Assembly (NCBI GenBank): GCA_963575645.1
Contig: OY754475.1
Coordinates: 18,080,509 to 18,144,508 of the forward strand
Source: Xanthostigma xanthostigma
Lineage: Eukaryota; Arthropoda; Insecta; Raphidioptera; Raphidiidae
DNA: 64,000 bases
Direction of reading: 5' to 3'
Part shown: positions 44,587 to 57,234 of the stretch, piece after piece
Layout of the letters: the number at the start of each line of letters is the position of its first letter
Position numbering within the stretch: the first letter of the stretch is position 1
Notes under the pieces: model-generated
Seen by the model: only the letters and a program-made list of their open reading frames with translations
Databases searched by the model: none
Told to the model about the DNA's origin: nothing
Translations under genes and position numbers: made by a program

Positions 44587-45130
44587 TCATATTCACCGAA
44601 CATAAGCAGTTATTTATTTCTTATTAAATAGCGATAATTCAAGTCACCAACCATAATTTTGTTTACTGCAGGTGTAAATTTATTCTGTCTTACTTCGAGG
44701 GTATAAATATTTATTCGCCTGATAAAATAATAATGGCCGCCACATAGATTATAATACCTAACCTATAAACGTGGAGTTATCATATCTATAGTTTGCTCTT
44801 ATGAATTTATTTATATCGTTTATTAACCTTTTGTGAAGTGTATATAGTTGTAAAACATTAAAGTTAGTGAAAGTTTTGTGTGCAATTGGGGTAGGATAAA
44901 GCATTATTATTTTTTTTGACGTTTACACTAACACTATCGGTCGGATTTTTGGGTGAACGTCAAAATATTCAACAAAAAGAGCAAGGAGTATAGTGCAGTG
45001 TATATTTATTCTTTAACTAACTTTTCTACCTGTTAATTAGCTTGGTGAATTGAAACTAAATTTTATTTTAGCGAATAAATTTGCTCCAAGATTAGTAACT
45101 TCTATCTTTAATAGTGTTCAGTGCATATGG
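44587..45130. mobile_element. CATATTCACCGAACA element, copy 1
   Basis: CATATTCACCGAACA at the left is matched by the inverse of CATATGCACTGAACACTATT at the right. The interior (AGTATAGTGCAGTGTATATT) returns inverted at 52,131-52,790. Confidence 0.75.
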
Positions 45131-45540
45131 GCATTATTTTTTCATCTGCCTTTGTGCTACGAAGCGATAATATATAATAATATACCGAATGCATAGACAG
45201 ATCGAATGAATTGTGTCTTTGCTCGCTAAAGTACTTAACCACTTAGATACTAATGTATTGCACGAATACGATTGCTTACGTGTTTTATCTGCGCCAGTTC
45301 TTTGGAGCACTTTGTATGCAGGTGACTCTCTCAAGACTGACAATCGAAATCGAGAGCGAAATTCATTCGAGTGTTGAAACATTCATTCATTCATCGCACA
45401 ATACCAAAGACGTAAAATATATAAATGGACTTAGCATTACCTATATTAGCTAATACAATATAGTGACGACAACATCCAATATGAGAGAAGAGTGCGTCTT
45501 TTTCTAAATACCGATAACATATAGATGTGCAGTTTTTTAA
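45131..45540. other. unassigned spacer
   Basis: Overlapping frames of 66 and 82 codons on opposite strands show no domain. No repeat ends seen. Confidence 0.3.
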
Positions 45541-46070
45541 CCGACTTCAAAAAAGGAAGAGGTTCTATGTTTGACTGTATATGTTTTTTTCTTTTTTTTA
45601 TGTATGTTCACCGATTTCTCCGTCAATTATAGACCGATTTTCAAAATTTTTTTATTCGAAAGAGTGCACTTCCGAGGTAGTCCCATCGGAACCAAGTCAG
45701 GATCTGAGAATCCGGAGAAATCGAGGGAAACTCAAATTTTACCCATTGCAATACTTCATAAAATAACTGCATAATTTAGTACATATCTAACACTAAAAAG
45801 AGAAAAATAAAATATTTTTAACAAAAAAATTGAACCGACTTCAAAATATGCACTAAAAAGTAAAAAATAATTGCGTATTGAAATGTTTTGGAGTCGGTGT
45901 CAGCCAAAATGAAATCTATTCCGAGAACTAGAGACATGTAAGATTTAAATTGCTACTTTCAAATTCCGATGTGACACCGACTCCAAAACATTTCAATACG
46001 CAATTATTTTTTACTTTTTAGTGCATATTTTGAAGTCGGTTCAATTTTTTTGTTAAAAATATTTTATAAG
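45541..46070. repeat. ACCGACTTCAAAAAAGGAAG repeat with ~95-bp inverted arms
   Basis: 45,541-45,780 is the ACCGACTTCAAAAAAGGAAG element common in insects. Next, 45,809-45,905 (TTGAACCGACTTCAAAATAT, TGTTTTGGAGTCGGTGTCA) is exactly inverted at 45,980-46,068. Confidence 0.85.
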
Positions 46071-46489
46071 GATATAAAAACGACAATTAATGAGGTTTAT
46101 AAATCTTATATTGTTGATAAAAATATATTTTAGATTTGTTTAACAAACATATATTACAACTAAGGTAAAATGGCGTAACTATTACAGGTGAAATGATAGG
46201 TTGGAATAATTATTTCGTGATTTCTTACATGCATAGCACTATTTAACCATCTTTAAATGTTCTTAAAAATCGTGAACGGTTTGAAATTAAAGAAAAACAA
46301 ACATTTATTTATTAACAGCACAATCGCAAAAAAAGAGAGTGTGCTTTAGACCACACGACTGAAGTAAAACTTCTTCGAGCGATAATTTGTTATTATTCAC
46401 CCGAACATTTACAAAATATGAACTTTAAAATTAGTTTACAATTTTATTCACTTTAAACGTAGAACATTTAATGTATTGAACAAAATATT

Positions 46490-46660
46490 ACTTTTTTCTG
46501 TCACCTGATAGCGCCACTAGCAAGTAAAGTATGTGTCGATCTAATGTTATTACTGCTTATATTTTCGGCCACCTGATGGCGCCACTAGCCAGTGACCAGT
46601 GAAGTATTTGTTTCATCCCTCTAATGACGCCACTATCCAGTGAAGTATTTGTCATCCTCT
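46490..46660. repeat. degenerate ~60-bp tandem repeat, three units
   Basis: CACCTGATGGCGCCACTAGC-type motifs followed by CAGTGAAGTATTTGT occur at about 46,502, 46,569 and 46,620. Confidence 0.7.
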
Positions 46661-47006
46661 TTCTATCTTCACTAACTTATATCTCCCTCTCAACTTCCGT
46701 TCGCCTCGCCCGATCACAGTTTCCGTAAATCTCTCGTCACGCATTTACCAGCTTACTCCCCAAGTCAAGCGTGCGTAAACAAGTTTTACTTCAAAAAAAT
46801 GTCACTTTCTAAAAAATATTGCAAAGGTAATTTGGCTGCTACGGATTGACGAATTGCAACGTTACTAAATGTCGGTTCAGAGAAAAAGGAAAGTAATAAG
46901 GTGTTGGGTACAAACTGCTTCTGCTCATTTCAAATTTTATTTTATCTATATCTCTGACAGCATCAATTAGAACTGACTTGAACGTGTCATTTCTATTAAT
47001 CTACGC

Positions 47007-47529
47007 CAGAGGTCCCCAAACTTTTTTGTCTCGTAGACCACTTGTCATGTTTTTCGGATTTGGGTAGACCCCATGCGTATCTGCTATTGATTATTTGCAA
47101 ATTCATTAATTTCAAATGTATTTTTGACAACCGGTATAGTGCTACTCACTTTGAACGATTTAAATTTATAACGGTAGTGAAATGTAGTGTGAAATGTTTA
47201 GTTTTATACATTTATTAATTAGATTCAAATTAAACGAATCAAATTAAAATTTACTTTCTGTTACATAAAATAACTAAGCAAAAAATAAACGCTTTTAGTG
47301 TGAGGGATGAACCTGATGCTTTAATAATAAATTTTCAACATTTGGCATCAATTTAGATAGATTTAATCTTAAATCTCTTCGGTTAACGATGTCCAGTTTG
47401 TTTCTTTTTTTTTTAGGAGATTCATTATCGTTGACTCCCATTTTCGTTTCATGGACCCCCAATTTTTTTTCCCGCTGACATGGACTCCTTGCAAGTTGTC
47501 GTTGATATAGACCACTTTGGGAATCACTG
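47007..47529 (-). mobile_element. hAT element with transposase tail, copy 3
   Basis: Nearly identical to copy 1 (CAGAGGTCCCCAAACTTTTT to GGGAATCACTG) with ATCTACGC duplicated exactly at 46,999 and 47,530. The transposase tail is frameshifted in places. Confidence 0.92.
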
Positions 47530-47537
47530 ATCTACGC

Positions 47538-48389
47538 TTTATCATAGGAAGGAATAATTTCGAATGAATCGTTCGATTATGAAAGTCATTCGAATAGTAA
47601 CCTTTCGATTATCAGAATCATGCCATTATTCCATATACTTTTTTTCTATACTGAGCATAGGAATAAAATAGCAATCGAACTATTAGGGTGCAAACATATA
47701 ATTCTGTCTTTTTTACGCCGAAAGCACTGGCGTATCCAAGCGGGCAAAACAAGCACGGGCGACCCGGCTTAAGAAATTCCTAATTTGCCCCCTCCTGGGC
47801 CAAAAGCTGGGTACGCCCATGTTAACGTCATAGAAAAATACAAAGTTTTTGAAACAGAGATACCTATACTTTATTCAGATTGAATGCAAGTACATCAACC
47901 AATCCTATCATCGGAGAAATCAGGGAATTACATCGAAGAAAGAGACGCAGATATATTTTCGATACGCTTTGTTGCGTTCACTCACCGCGCATTGAGTAGA
48001 TAGACAATGATTCATATAGTTAATTGATAGATATATGCATTATTCTCATACGGCATCAATCCATCTAGATACCTTTAAGATATCAATGGAACGTGGCGCA
48101 CGTACACAAAGACGGAAGGATGGGGGAGAATGGAAGTGGAAGAGGAAGATGCGCTCCACTGCTGACGTCATCATCTACACATTACGCTACTCCACAAAAC
48201 CGATGTTGGTGTTTCGTATCTTGAAAATCCTTTTCCTTGTTCGCAGGACGACGAGAACGTTACTATTATTATATAGCCTTATTGATTGATCATTTTAACC
48301 ACCGAATTTTCACCAAGTAACTTAGGTCCACAGCTAGTAATAAACGATAAAGAAGTGGAATAATTTTGCTAGCTATACACATAGATATA
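47538..48389. other. spacer with short repeat fragments
   Basis: TTCGAATGAATCG motifs at 47,555-47,620 recall the 36.7 kb MITE. 47,716-47,820 has weakly inverted tips (CACTGGCGTATCC and GGGTACGCCCATG). An 84-codon frame at 48,035 is unrecognised. Confidence 0.4.
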
Positions 48390-48836
48390 TACAGGGTGTT
48401 TCATAAACATTGCGCCAAATTTGTAGAGGTTATAGAAGGCATCAAAATAAGCAATTTTGGTCAATAAACCCCTGTCCGAAAATGTACCATTTTGGCTCTA
48501 AAGTTTGGTGTATGAGACACCCGTTCCCAACGCTGAAGAACTGCTGGGCAGGGTGATGGCCTCTTGCGCACATGTTCAAGATATGCCTAGGATATTTCAC
48601 AGGGTTCGGACATCAATGAACAACCGTGCCCAGCTGTGCATGGAGCAAAATGGACGCCATATTGAGCCGTTGATGTTGTAGTTTGCATTAATAAATTAAT
48701 AGAACCTTAAATTTATCATTTAACCTACCGCCAAAACGGTACATTTCCGGACGGGGGTTTATTGACCAAAATTGCTTATTTTTCTGCCCTCTGAAACCTC
48801 TATAAGTTTGGCGCAATGTTTATGAAACACCCTGTA
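48390..48836 (+). mobile_element. mariner-type (IS630) deletion derivative
   Basis: CAGGGTGTTTCATAAACATT and its inverse bound it, with TA outside. In 48,514-48,681 a 55-codon frame ends in a natural stop and reads NAEELLGRVMASCAHVQDMP then VRTSMNNRAQLCMEQNGRHI. This is the transposase C-terminus, where RRxxxCxxxNGxHxEHLL is typical. It is clearly GC-richer than its surroundings. Confidence 0.85.
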
Positions 48837-48841
48837 TATTT

Positions 48842-49394
48842 AATAGATTGCGGATACACTAGCGCCTCCTGCACCTTTTAGAAGCCATTTTGTACGTGGA
48901 AAACGCCGTAAAAAGCGCGCGAGATTCAAAAATATTAATTATTTTATAATATGATTTTATTGAGAAAAACGACAAAACTCACAGTAAACAGTGATATTTC
49001 GCTCCAAAACGTATTTTTATATTGAAACGTTTCAAAAATTCCAAACTGAGCATAAATATAATATAAAAGCTTAGAACATTTTACATTGTCAGATTGGCAT
49101 CAATGTTTGTCAACTTTGATGTCAAATTGACAATGTAAAATGTTTTAAGCTTTTACATATTATTTATGCTCAATTTTGTAATTTTTTAAACGTTTCAGTA
49201 TAAATATAGGTTTTGGAGCGATATATCACTGTTTACTGTGAGTTTTGTTGTTTTTCTGAATAAAATCATATTATAAAATAATTAATATTTTTGAATCTCG
49301 CGCGTTTTTTACGGCGTTTTCCGCGTACAAAATGGCTTCTAATTGGAACCATTCCGCCAATGCTCAAGGATAGGCATCCGCTATCTATTAATAT
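48842..49394. mobile_element. ~550-bp fold-back element
   Basis: ATAGATTGCGGATAC-type tips are inverted (GGCATCCGCTATCTATTAAT). Arms of about 230 bases share ACGGCGTTTTCC, ATTAATATTTTTGAATCTCG and AACATTTTACATTGTC. It lies directly between the mariner relic and the Tigger copy. Confidence 0.88.
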
Positions 49395-49397
49395 ATA

Positions 49398-49890
49398 CAG
49401 TGTAACCTCTTTATAACGTCCTTCGTTATAACGAAAAACTCCCTATAACGTAGACATTTTTACAATTTGGTTGGTTTACCTTAAAACTCATACATTAATT
49501 CTCTCTTTATAGCATAACGGCCATTCTCTATTACGAAGAAATATGTTCATATTTAGGCGTTAGCAGACGTAAAGAGGACGATTCTGAACCATCACCAACT
49601 ATTCAACAAGCACTTGATGCCGCCAAAATTATCGAAAAATTTCTATTGTTTAATGAAGATGATTCCACCACATCCCAAACAAAAAGTATGCATAAGATAC
49701 CTACCTAATAACATACAAAACTTTATTGGTATAGCAAAAAACGTCAGGCAAAGTTAACAGACTATATGTGTTTGGAATAAATTAATTAGGTGAAAGGTTA
49801 TTTTTCTTTTTTCCCTCCATATAACGAAAACTCTTTATAACGAAAAAAAATGATCGGTCCCTTGAGATTCGTTATAAAGAGGTTACACTG
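49398..49890 (+). mobile_element. pogo/Tigger MITE with transposase tail, reference copy
   Basis: CAGTGTAACCTCTTTATAAC at both ends, TA outside. In 49,565-49,708 an open frame reads RRKEDDSEPSPTIQQALDAA then KIIEKFLLFNEDDSTTSQ, the C-terminal end of a Tigger/jerky-type transposase. It is the intact reference for the split copy at 4,579-5,655. Confidence 0.9.
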
Positions 49891-49892
49891 TA

Positions 49893-50338
49893 TATCTATT
49901 TCTATACAGTATAATCAGCAATGATGGAGGGGCAGAAGCGGATATAGAGAGCAAAATAAAAAAATCGAATTCGGGCAGATATAAACCGTAACACACATAA
50001 TAATAATATCAAAGGAAACGCACAGTGTCGCCTCTTGTAGAACATATCTATACTGTTCGTTTTTATCACGTTCACCAAATTATAGAAAAGAGTCCGAGCT
50101 TCGACAAAATAAAAAAAAATCTCTATCCTTCGACAAGAAGGAAAAAGAGACACAGATGGTGAAAATAACTGACCTCACATTAACCAGGTCATTGGCCTAC
50201 AAACCGTTTTTTTTCTCTCTCTTTCAATCCCTTGTTTAAGCACTGCCACGTTCCTTAGTGGATTGGTTATAGTCCCGGAGTCGGCCGTCGGATTTCTTAC
50301 GTATAAAATAATATTGTAATACAACAAAAAAAAGAACG
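49893..50338. other. unassigned spacer
   Basis: An 83-codon minus frame (49,902-50,153) has no recognised domain. No element ends seen. Confidence 0.3.
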
Positions 50339-50339
50339 T

Positions 50340-51765
50340 TATAAGCAGTGTGCAAAATTAGAAACGAATTGAATAAACAAAACGGTATCAATGATGTTCT
50401 GCATGAAGCAAGCCAGAGTTACCACTGAACCAGCAGTTGTTATTAACGACCACCTCATCGATAACACTGACTCATTCCGATTTCTTGGTGTAACCATTAA
50501 TTCGAACCTTGACTGGATTAGCCATATCAACGAGTAGGGATGTGACATTGAATGAAAAAAATCGATTAATTAATAATCGATTTTTTTAGTTTGAATATAA
50601 ATCGATTTTTAAAAAATCGATTTTAAAAGAAATAATCGATTTTTGTAGAAAAATCGATTTTTTCTATACATATAACAGAACTAAGAGAATAATATTAAAA
50701 ATTTATTAGATTGAAAATAGTTAAAAATGGTAAGTATAATAATAATAACCAAAATGCCAACCTTATGGTTATTGATACAGATTAGAATTGTTGAAACAAT
50801 TTCTAGTACAAATTGACATTTTATTACAAATTGTAATTTACAAGAAAAATAAAACCAAACGATAAGAATCAAAAATAAACCGACAAGTTTTTGGTATGAA
50901 AACTAAAATACAAAACAAATCATGCTTTAAACTTTGAATTTAAAGAATCAAAAAACTAAAAAATATCGTCTGTCGTACAGATGGCACCATTTACAAAAAT
51001 CGATTAAAATGTGTAATTTTTATAATCGATTAATTAAAAATCGATTATTGTCATAAATAAAATCGATTACAAGAAATCGATTATAAGAACAAAATAATCG
51101 ATTAAAATAAAAATCGATTATTTTTTCACATCCCTATCAACGAGTGCTGCACAAAAATATCAAAAGCTATCTTTCTTCTCCGTAGACTTTCGTCCATAGT
51201 CGACAGACAAACACTTTTAATATATTATTTTGCTTCCATTTATTCACATATTAATATTATGGAATACTTGTATGGGGCAACTCTCTATATTCAGATCGAA
51301 TTTTTATTCTGCAGAAGAAGGCCTTAAGAATCATTTTTAAAATTAAGTCGCGTGATACCTGCCGAAATATTTTCATTAATCAACAGCTATTGACAGTTCC
51401 ATCTGTGTACATATATAAATCCGCCATATATGTTTGGAACAATTATAACAGTTTTGTTACGCTTGGTCATCAATACAATACTAGAAATAGGGACAATTTG
51501 ACCAGCATCAGACCTAATTTATCATTATATCAAAAAAGTCCATTAAACTGCAGTACTAAAATATACAATCTTCTCCCCGAAGAAATAAAAAATGTAAATA
51601 ATTGTCGACAGTTTAAGAAAAGACTTAAGGCCTTCTTAGCTGCTAAATGTTTTTATAATATTAATGAATTTTTTAACTTGTAACTAATATGTATTTTGAC
51701 TTCTCCTATACAATTTTTTTTGTCTTTGGAGCAATAAAGAATTATTATTATTATTATTATTATTA
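50340..51765 (+). pseudogene. 5'-truncated LINE (Jockey/CR1-like) split by a MITE
   Basis: Before the MITE: INKTVSMMFCMKQARV and SFRFLGVTINSNLDWISHIN, the end of the reverse-transcriptase domain. After it: KISKAIFLLRRLSSIVDRQT, YNTRNRDNLTSIRPNLSLYQ and KIYNLLPEEIKN to the stop at 51,681. The GCAATAAAGAATTATTATTA tail marks the 3' end. Small frameshifts interrupt the middle. Retrotransposed by target-primed reverse transcription; inactive. Confidence 0.88.
50535..51136. mobile_element. hAT MITE with TAGGGATGTGA ends
   Basis: TAGGGATGTGA and its inverse bound it; TCAACGAG is duplicated exactly at 50,527 and 51,137. The interior is a series of ATCGATTTTT and AAAATCGATT units flanking a central core. 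It interrupts LINE codons for HINE. Confidence 0.93.
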
Positions 51766-52130
51766 TTACCTGCAATCATATTTAAAAAATAATTTTGTAA
51801 AGTGATAATTATTATACTTATTTAGTGCGAATAATTCGCACAGGTCACACTAGTTATTATTATAATTATTATGTTGGTGTTCTGTATTATTATTGTGAAT
51901 TATCAGTGAGCTTAAAATATTTGCCGGAACTACGGTCAGAGTTCGGCTCGTTGCTTGTTGCTTACGTTCGTAGTCGTGTTTCGATCAATACAACGGTACA
52001 AAATATATAACAAATAATAATGGACATCTGCCGCTCAACCGTGGGACCACTCCACGTAAAGATTCGCAAAAAACATTAACGCATGCGATAATCAAATTTT
52101 TAATTTCGTTTCTATTTTGAGGTTATTATT
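51766..52130. other. unassigned spacer
   Basis: No gene or element seen. TTATTATTATAATTATTATG near 51,850 is low complexity. Confidence 0.3.
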
Positions 52131-52790
52131 CTCTTATGCCCATATTCACCGAACACTATTAAAGATAGTAGTTACTAATCTTTGAACAAATTTATTCGTT
52201 AGAATAAAATCTACTTTCAATTCACCAAGCAAATTATCAGGTAGAAAAGTTAGTTAAAAAATACATATACACTGCACTATACTCCTTGCTCTTTTTGTTG
52301 AATATTTTGACGTTCACCCAAAAATCCGACCGATGGCGTTAGTGTAAACGTAAAAAAAAAGTTTCACAAAATAATAATGTTTTCTTCTCACCCATTTGCC
52401 ACTAACTTTAATGCTGTATACAACTGTACACTCAAAGTTTAATAAATAACGCATAAATAAATTCACAAGAACAACTGTAGATATAATACTCCGTGTTTAT
52501 AGGCTAGCTATTATGATCTATGTGGCGGCCATTATTATTGTTAAGATGTAAAATGCTAACATAAGAAAAGTAAACACGCATATTTTGGTTTATTAATGTG
52601 ACAATTGGCCCTGACAATATATTATGTTCTGTTTTAATTACTAACTAATAATCACGTATAGTGTATTGTTTATGTATCATTCAAATTTGTTTATGTATCT
52701 TATGTATCGTTCAAATGTATGTAGGTAATTGTATTTTTTTAATAAAGAAATCAACAATTATTTTATCAGGCGAATAAATATTTATACCCG
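52131..52790. mobile_element. CATATTCACCGAACA element, copy 2 (inverted)
   Basis: CCCATATTCACCGAACACTA at its left matches the inverse of the right end of the 44.6 kb copy. Shared blocks include ACTCCTTGCTCTTTTTGTTG and TATGTGGCGGCCATTATTA. The two copies are 7.5 kb apart in opposite orientation. Confidence 0.78.
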
Positions 52791-53840
52791 GGAATTTGGA
52801 CAGAGTAAACATCCAAGGTTGCTGTCAAATCGAATTTCCCGAAATTGTATACTGCGCAGCTCCTGACCCACAAGGGATATTTAGATCGGCTTTGAGCTGC
52901 ATTTACCGTCAGCACATTAGCACAAATAAGCATCTATCACTGTCATATGGTAGAAGTGGACACTGAATCTATCTCATTCAGTCAAAACCTTTGACTGCTT
53001 TGACTCGGCGGAACGTATGTCGTACATACATATGAAACACGGCTTATGGCAGTAGTGACTAGTGTCACAGAGTATATTGCAGTTGGCTGTCCTTAAAACC
53101 TTGTTACGAATGTTAAATTAAAGATATTAAACATTGAGATTTGCCCTAAACTTTTTATTAATGTACATTAATTAATACTTTAATATTCTTGTTTATAATA
53201 ATTATACGCGTATACTGTTAGCCGAGACGCACGTTCGCTTGTAGTGTTGTTAATACCCTATAGCTGTCATTGTCGCTCGAACGTTTGCAGTTATCTGGGC
53301 GCGCTGCGTATAGATGGCCATAGCTTAGTTCGCGTTTAATTAACTTTTAATTAATAAAATCAAAACCGTTCGCGATGTATGCGATACGACATTCTTTGAC
53401 CCTCGGACCGTTTTCAATGCAAATTCAGTCTTTTCAGACCACAGTCATTTAGACATTTACATTAGTAGGGTGTGATAGTGAATTCGTCTATACCTGAAAA
53501 CACACACACACCTACACTCTTATGCAAGTACTGTATGATAGTTCAATTCGTCTACGGGGAAAGCATGTATAATAATTTAACTAACCCTCCCCCCCTCATT
53601 TCTAGCCTGTGTCAGAGAAGAGAGACTGTATAGAAGTTCAATCCTGTGTTATATTTGGAGATCACCCCAAAGCGCCATTCCCATCCCGATTGTCAAGATG
53701 GCGATGCGGCGCACTCAAGCTTCGGAACCGCAACGCCAGGTGGCGATAATTAATAATTCAAGCTTCACACCTTAATTGTTGCATTTTTCAATTTTTTTTT
53801 ATTAATTCAAAAGAAAAAATTTCAGCCAATTGAGCGACGG
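52791..53840. other. spacer with CpG-rich patches
   Basis: CpG-richer patches lie at 53,220-53,320 and 53,690-53,750. I find no splice-bounded frame or repeat ends that I can defend. Confidence 0.3.
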
Positions 53841-53841
53841 G

Positions 53842-54470
53842 ACCATTCCAACTTCAAAAATGTTGACATTTGATTATAATAAAGAAAATAAAATTTCTGA
53901 TATCGCGTGAGGTGACGCGGGTAATGGCTAGTATTCAATATGATATTAACTATTCGTTGCCATGGTTACCTACATAGTATGTTCCACGTCATATAAAAAT
54001 TAATCAAAGCATGCCTAACTAGTTTATTTCTGATAGATCCATAAAACAAAAGAGCGGATGATTTTTTTTTATTTTCAAAATATTTCCGAAACTATAAAGT
54101 TTAGAAAAAAATTTTTTAACAAAACTTTCTTGAAAAAATAAATAGAATAATAAGCCGTTATGAAAAGTATACCATTATTATATAAAAAATACCGTTTTAG
54201 CATATATCTTTTCTGCGCATGCGCCGATTTTCCCCAAAAACAATAGGGCTCTTCATATTTGCATACCAAACATCCTTCCAAAATTTGGTTTCAATCCGTT
54301 TGACCTGTATCGTGTTCACAGACAAACAGACTAACAGACGCACAGAGATTTTTCAAAAATATGTTTTTTGGATTCGGGGGACCTCAAAACGGAAAGATAT
54401 TGTAAAATTTTTGAAAAGTGATTTTTGACCTAAACTAGTACCATTCCCCACTTGTGGGTTGGAATGGTAA
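53842..54470. mobile_element. ACCATTCCAAC MITE-like element, full copy
   Basis: ACCATTCCAACTTC at the left and the inverse of ACCATTCCAACCCACAAGTG at the right. Same body as 39,541-40,102, reversed. Frames near 54.1-54.6 kb are shadows. Confidence 0.78.
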
Positions 54471-55224
54471 AATCGACAGAAATTAATGAATTTCTTATAT
54501 TTATTGTCTACGGTGTGTAGATAAACGCTCAAATTTACTTCTGAAGATGAGAGATGGAAATATACGCCCCCCCACCTCTCTACACCGACACTAAACCTCG
54601 ATCGTTCTGTCATCTAACAGAAACAAGACAAACTAAAATTTCCAGCCACACTGTTCCATTAGAAATAAACTTCTATACAGTATCTCTTCTCTGCCTATGT
54701 TAGGAGGTTCCTCCGATTGATTCTGTAGAACTCCCATTTAAAATCTTCAGGGCGCCGGCACTGATTAACAACGTTGTGTATCTTGTATCTGGATACATTT
54801 TCAATTTACAAAATTGAGAGTCCACTGTAACGCGTTCTCTCGTTCAATAAAATAAAACATTATCAATAATTAATAGGATAACCCCGCAGTGTCGACATCG
54901 TCCGTTCTTCAAGTGAACTAAGAGTCGATGGTAGTGCGATCACACCGTGCCGTTGGGAACTGCCAAAAGCTAACGAGCGCCGACAGCGCCGCCGTTGGGA
55001 ATTTAGACATCGTTGTAACAACGGGACTTTGACGGACGTCGACGCAAATAGAAAACGACGTGAGCGTCGGTAGGAGCGCGTTTGAATGGCACTGCGGCAC
55101 GGGATCTTGCTTAAAATGTAGGTTCAGAGCTTGAATTATAGATGGACCTAGTTATACTATTTTAGGCTCGAATATCTACTATAAAAAGTGTTGGAGGACG
55201 TCATATAGTTCCCTCCATATATCA
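54471..55224. other. spacer with CpG-rich block
   Basis: 54,880-55,115 is distinctly CpG-rich and could be a promoter or first exon on either strand. I see no convincing splice donor or conserved peptide. Confidence 0.3.
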
Positions 55225-55680
55225 AAACTAGCCATTATCCGCGGCTTCGCACGGGATTGAGGCAAAACACGGACGGATTCCCATTATTTGGCATAGTTAC
55301 TCGTTTCTCGACGCAGACCCCCCTAATAAATTTAAAAATTGATGACATTCACGTGATCAACGTCCCGACAAACTTTGAAAATGACATCCATGTTGATTTT
55401 TAGACTATTTACCTATTTTCACCCTCTGAAGGGGTTGTTTTTGAAAAATCACGAAACACGTGTTTATTTATTTGTTGATAGGAGTAATCCTGCGCATTTT
55501 CGAATTGATTTATTCATGCAAATTTTGAATCTCCGTTACACCCTTTTAGTGGTTGAATTTTCAAAAAATAGTTCTTAGTGAATGCCTACGTCATTATAAC
55601 TATCTGTATGTCAAATTTCAGCCCAATCCGTCCAGTGGTTTCAGATGTGCGTTGATAGATCAGTCAGTCAGTCAGTGAAA
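55225..55680 (+). repeat. SINE/RTE-like repeat, second copy
   Basis: CTAGCCATTATCCGCGGCTT, TTATTTGGCATAGTTACTCG and GCCCAATCCGTCCAGTGG match the 15.1 kb copy, but without its internal duplication. Confidence 0.78.
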
Positions 55681-56108
55681 TAAAGTTTATACATGTTACA
55701 AATATTAATCAAAACACGTCATTCAAAATATTGCGAATATTCGGACCTTACTTACGGAGAAATTGGAATTTATATTTACATGGGCTATTGGTGTAGCAAA
55801 AGGGGAGGCCAGCTGGTCCTAGAGCCCTCGTGGCCCATCCTAGAATATTGATTGTCGAGGTACAAATAACAAGATAAATCTACATATTTTCTTTGTCGTG
55901 AAATTTCTCCAAAAAGTAATGCGCCATCTTGACGCATCCGCCATATTGGATTTAGATTTTAGAACTCTATTAAATATAGTACTACTTGATATACCTACTA
56001 TTATGCACTGTCACAAAACTTTTACGTGTGCAAAATTTCGAAACTCTGGTTCACTTAGAACTAGTTCAAATTTTGACTGCAATATTTGTGAAGTTAAAGA
56101 ATCGTTTT

Positions 56109-56379
56109 CAGGCGCGGTCCGAAGGGGGGGTCACAGGGGACATGACCCCCCCCAAAATCTAAGGTCATATTGAAAAATCTCAAAAATTTGCCAAATAATA
56201 AAAGGAAATTTTTAGCTATCCCCTAACAGCGATAAATTTATAGTTTCCATTTGTTTTATAGGTAATGTATAAAATAAAATATGTGTCTTGTGCAATAATG
56301 TTTATTTTATTCCAGATACCTATTTTTTATTAGTGTAGTGAGTGACCCCATCCAAAATTTCAGGCTGCGACCGCGCCTG
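56109..56379. mobile_element. 271-bp hAT MITE
   Basis: CAGGCGCGGTCCG and the inverse of CAGGCGCGGTCGCAG bound it; ATCGTTTT is duplicated exactly at 56,101 and 56,380. Confidence 0.93.
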
Positions 56380-56387
56380 ATCGTTTT

Positions 56388-56990
56388 ATAATAATTTGAC
56401 AGTAAAAAAAAACATTAATACGGTATAAAGTTTACCTACTCCATAAAAAGTATAAATAATTATAATTTTGACTTGAATCTTTCAGCTAAAAAATAAACAT
56501 GCAATCTAACCTCAAAGTTCTACATTATTTACTTAAGTGTTTAACTTACCAAAAAGGTGTACAGAAGTTGAAAAAAGACACTTACCTGTAACAAAAAAAG
56601 CATTATTAATACGGTATATTATTCCGTAAGTAGGCTGTCGTTTGCATAAATATTTTATGAACAAAATTATGAAAAATATTGTTAACAAACTCGCATTCAT
56701 TAAATTCTCTTGGTCTGTTGAATTCTATTTCGATATTTTCATATACACGGCTTTGAGATTCAATTACAACGTTGTACAGTTCTGGAAATTAAATGTGGCG
56801 ATAATGACTAACAGGGCCGGTTCAGCGGTTTGGCCGTGAAAACGTAACAGACAGACTGAGAGTCAGAATTACTTTCGCATTTATAATTTTAGTATAAATC
56901 GGTTCCAAGTAGAAAGGCTACTTTGGAAGACAAATTATTTAATTTGGTTACAGATATCAAAACACGATGAGATGGGTACTGCGCGTTTTC
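56388..56990. other. unassigned spacer
   Basis: A 65-codon frame at 56,642 and a perfect minus-strand donor-like CAGGTAAGT near 56,582 stand without partner exons. Confidence 0.3.
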
Positions 56991-56995
56991 AACCC

Positions 56996-57097
56996 CCGAC
57001 AAAATATCCCCGACAAAATATCTCCCGACAAAATATCCTATAGACAAAATATCCTCTGACAAAATATCTCCGCGACAAAATATCCCCCGACAAAAGA
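56996..57097. repeat. ~15-bp minisatellite (GACAAAATATCCCC)
   Basis: Six to seven units of GACAAAATATCYCC with 0-3 base spacers. The reverse-complement array is at 57,840-57,965, so the pair brackets the 57.2-57.8 kb minisatellite. Confidence 0.88.
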
Positions 57098-57234
57098 ACG
57101 TCTGAATTGAATAAGAGAAATAAAAACATAAAATTTTCATGAAAAACACGGTCATCAAATTAAATCGTTTACTTAATTATTCAAATTATTTTTTAATTAT
57201 TGAAATCTTTTCCTAAACTATTCCCGGTACCGGA

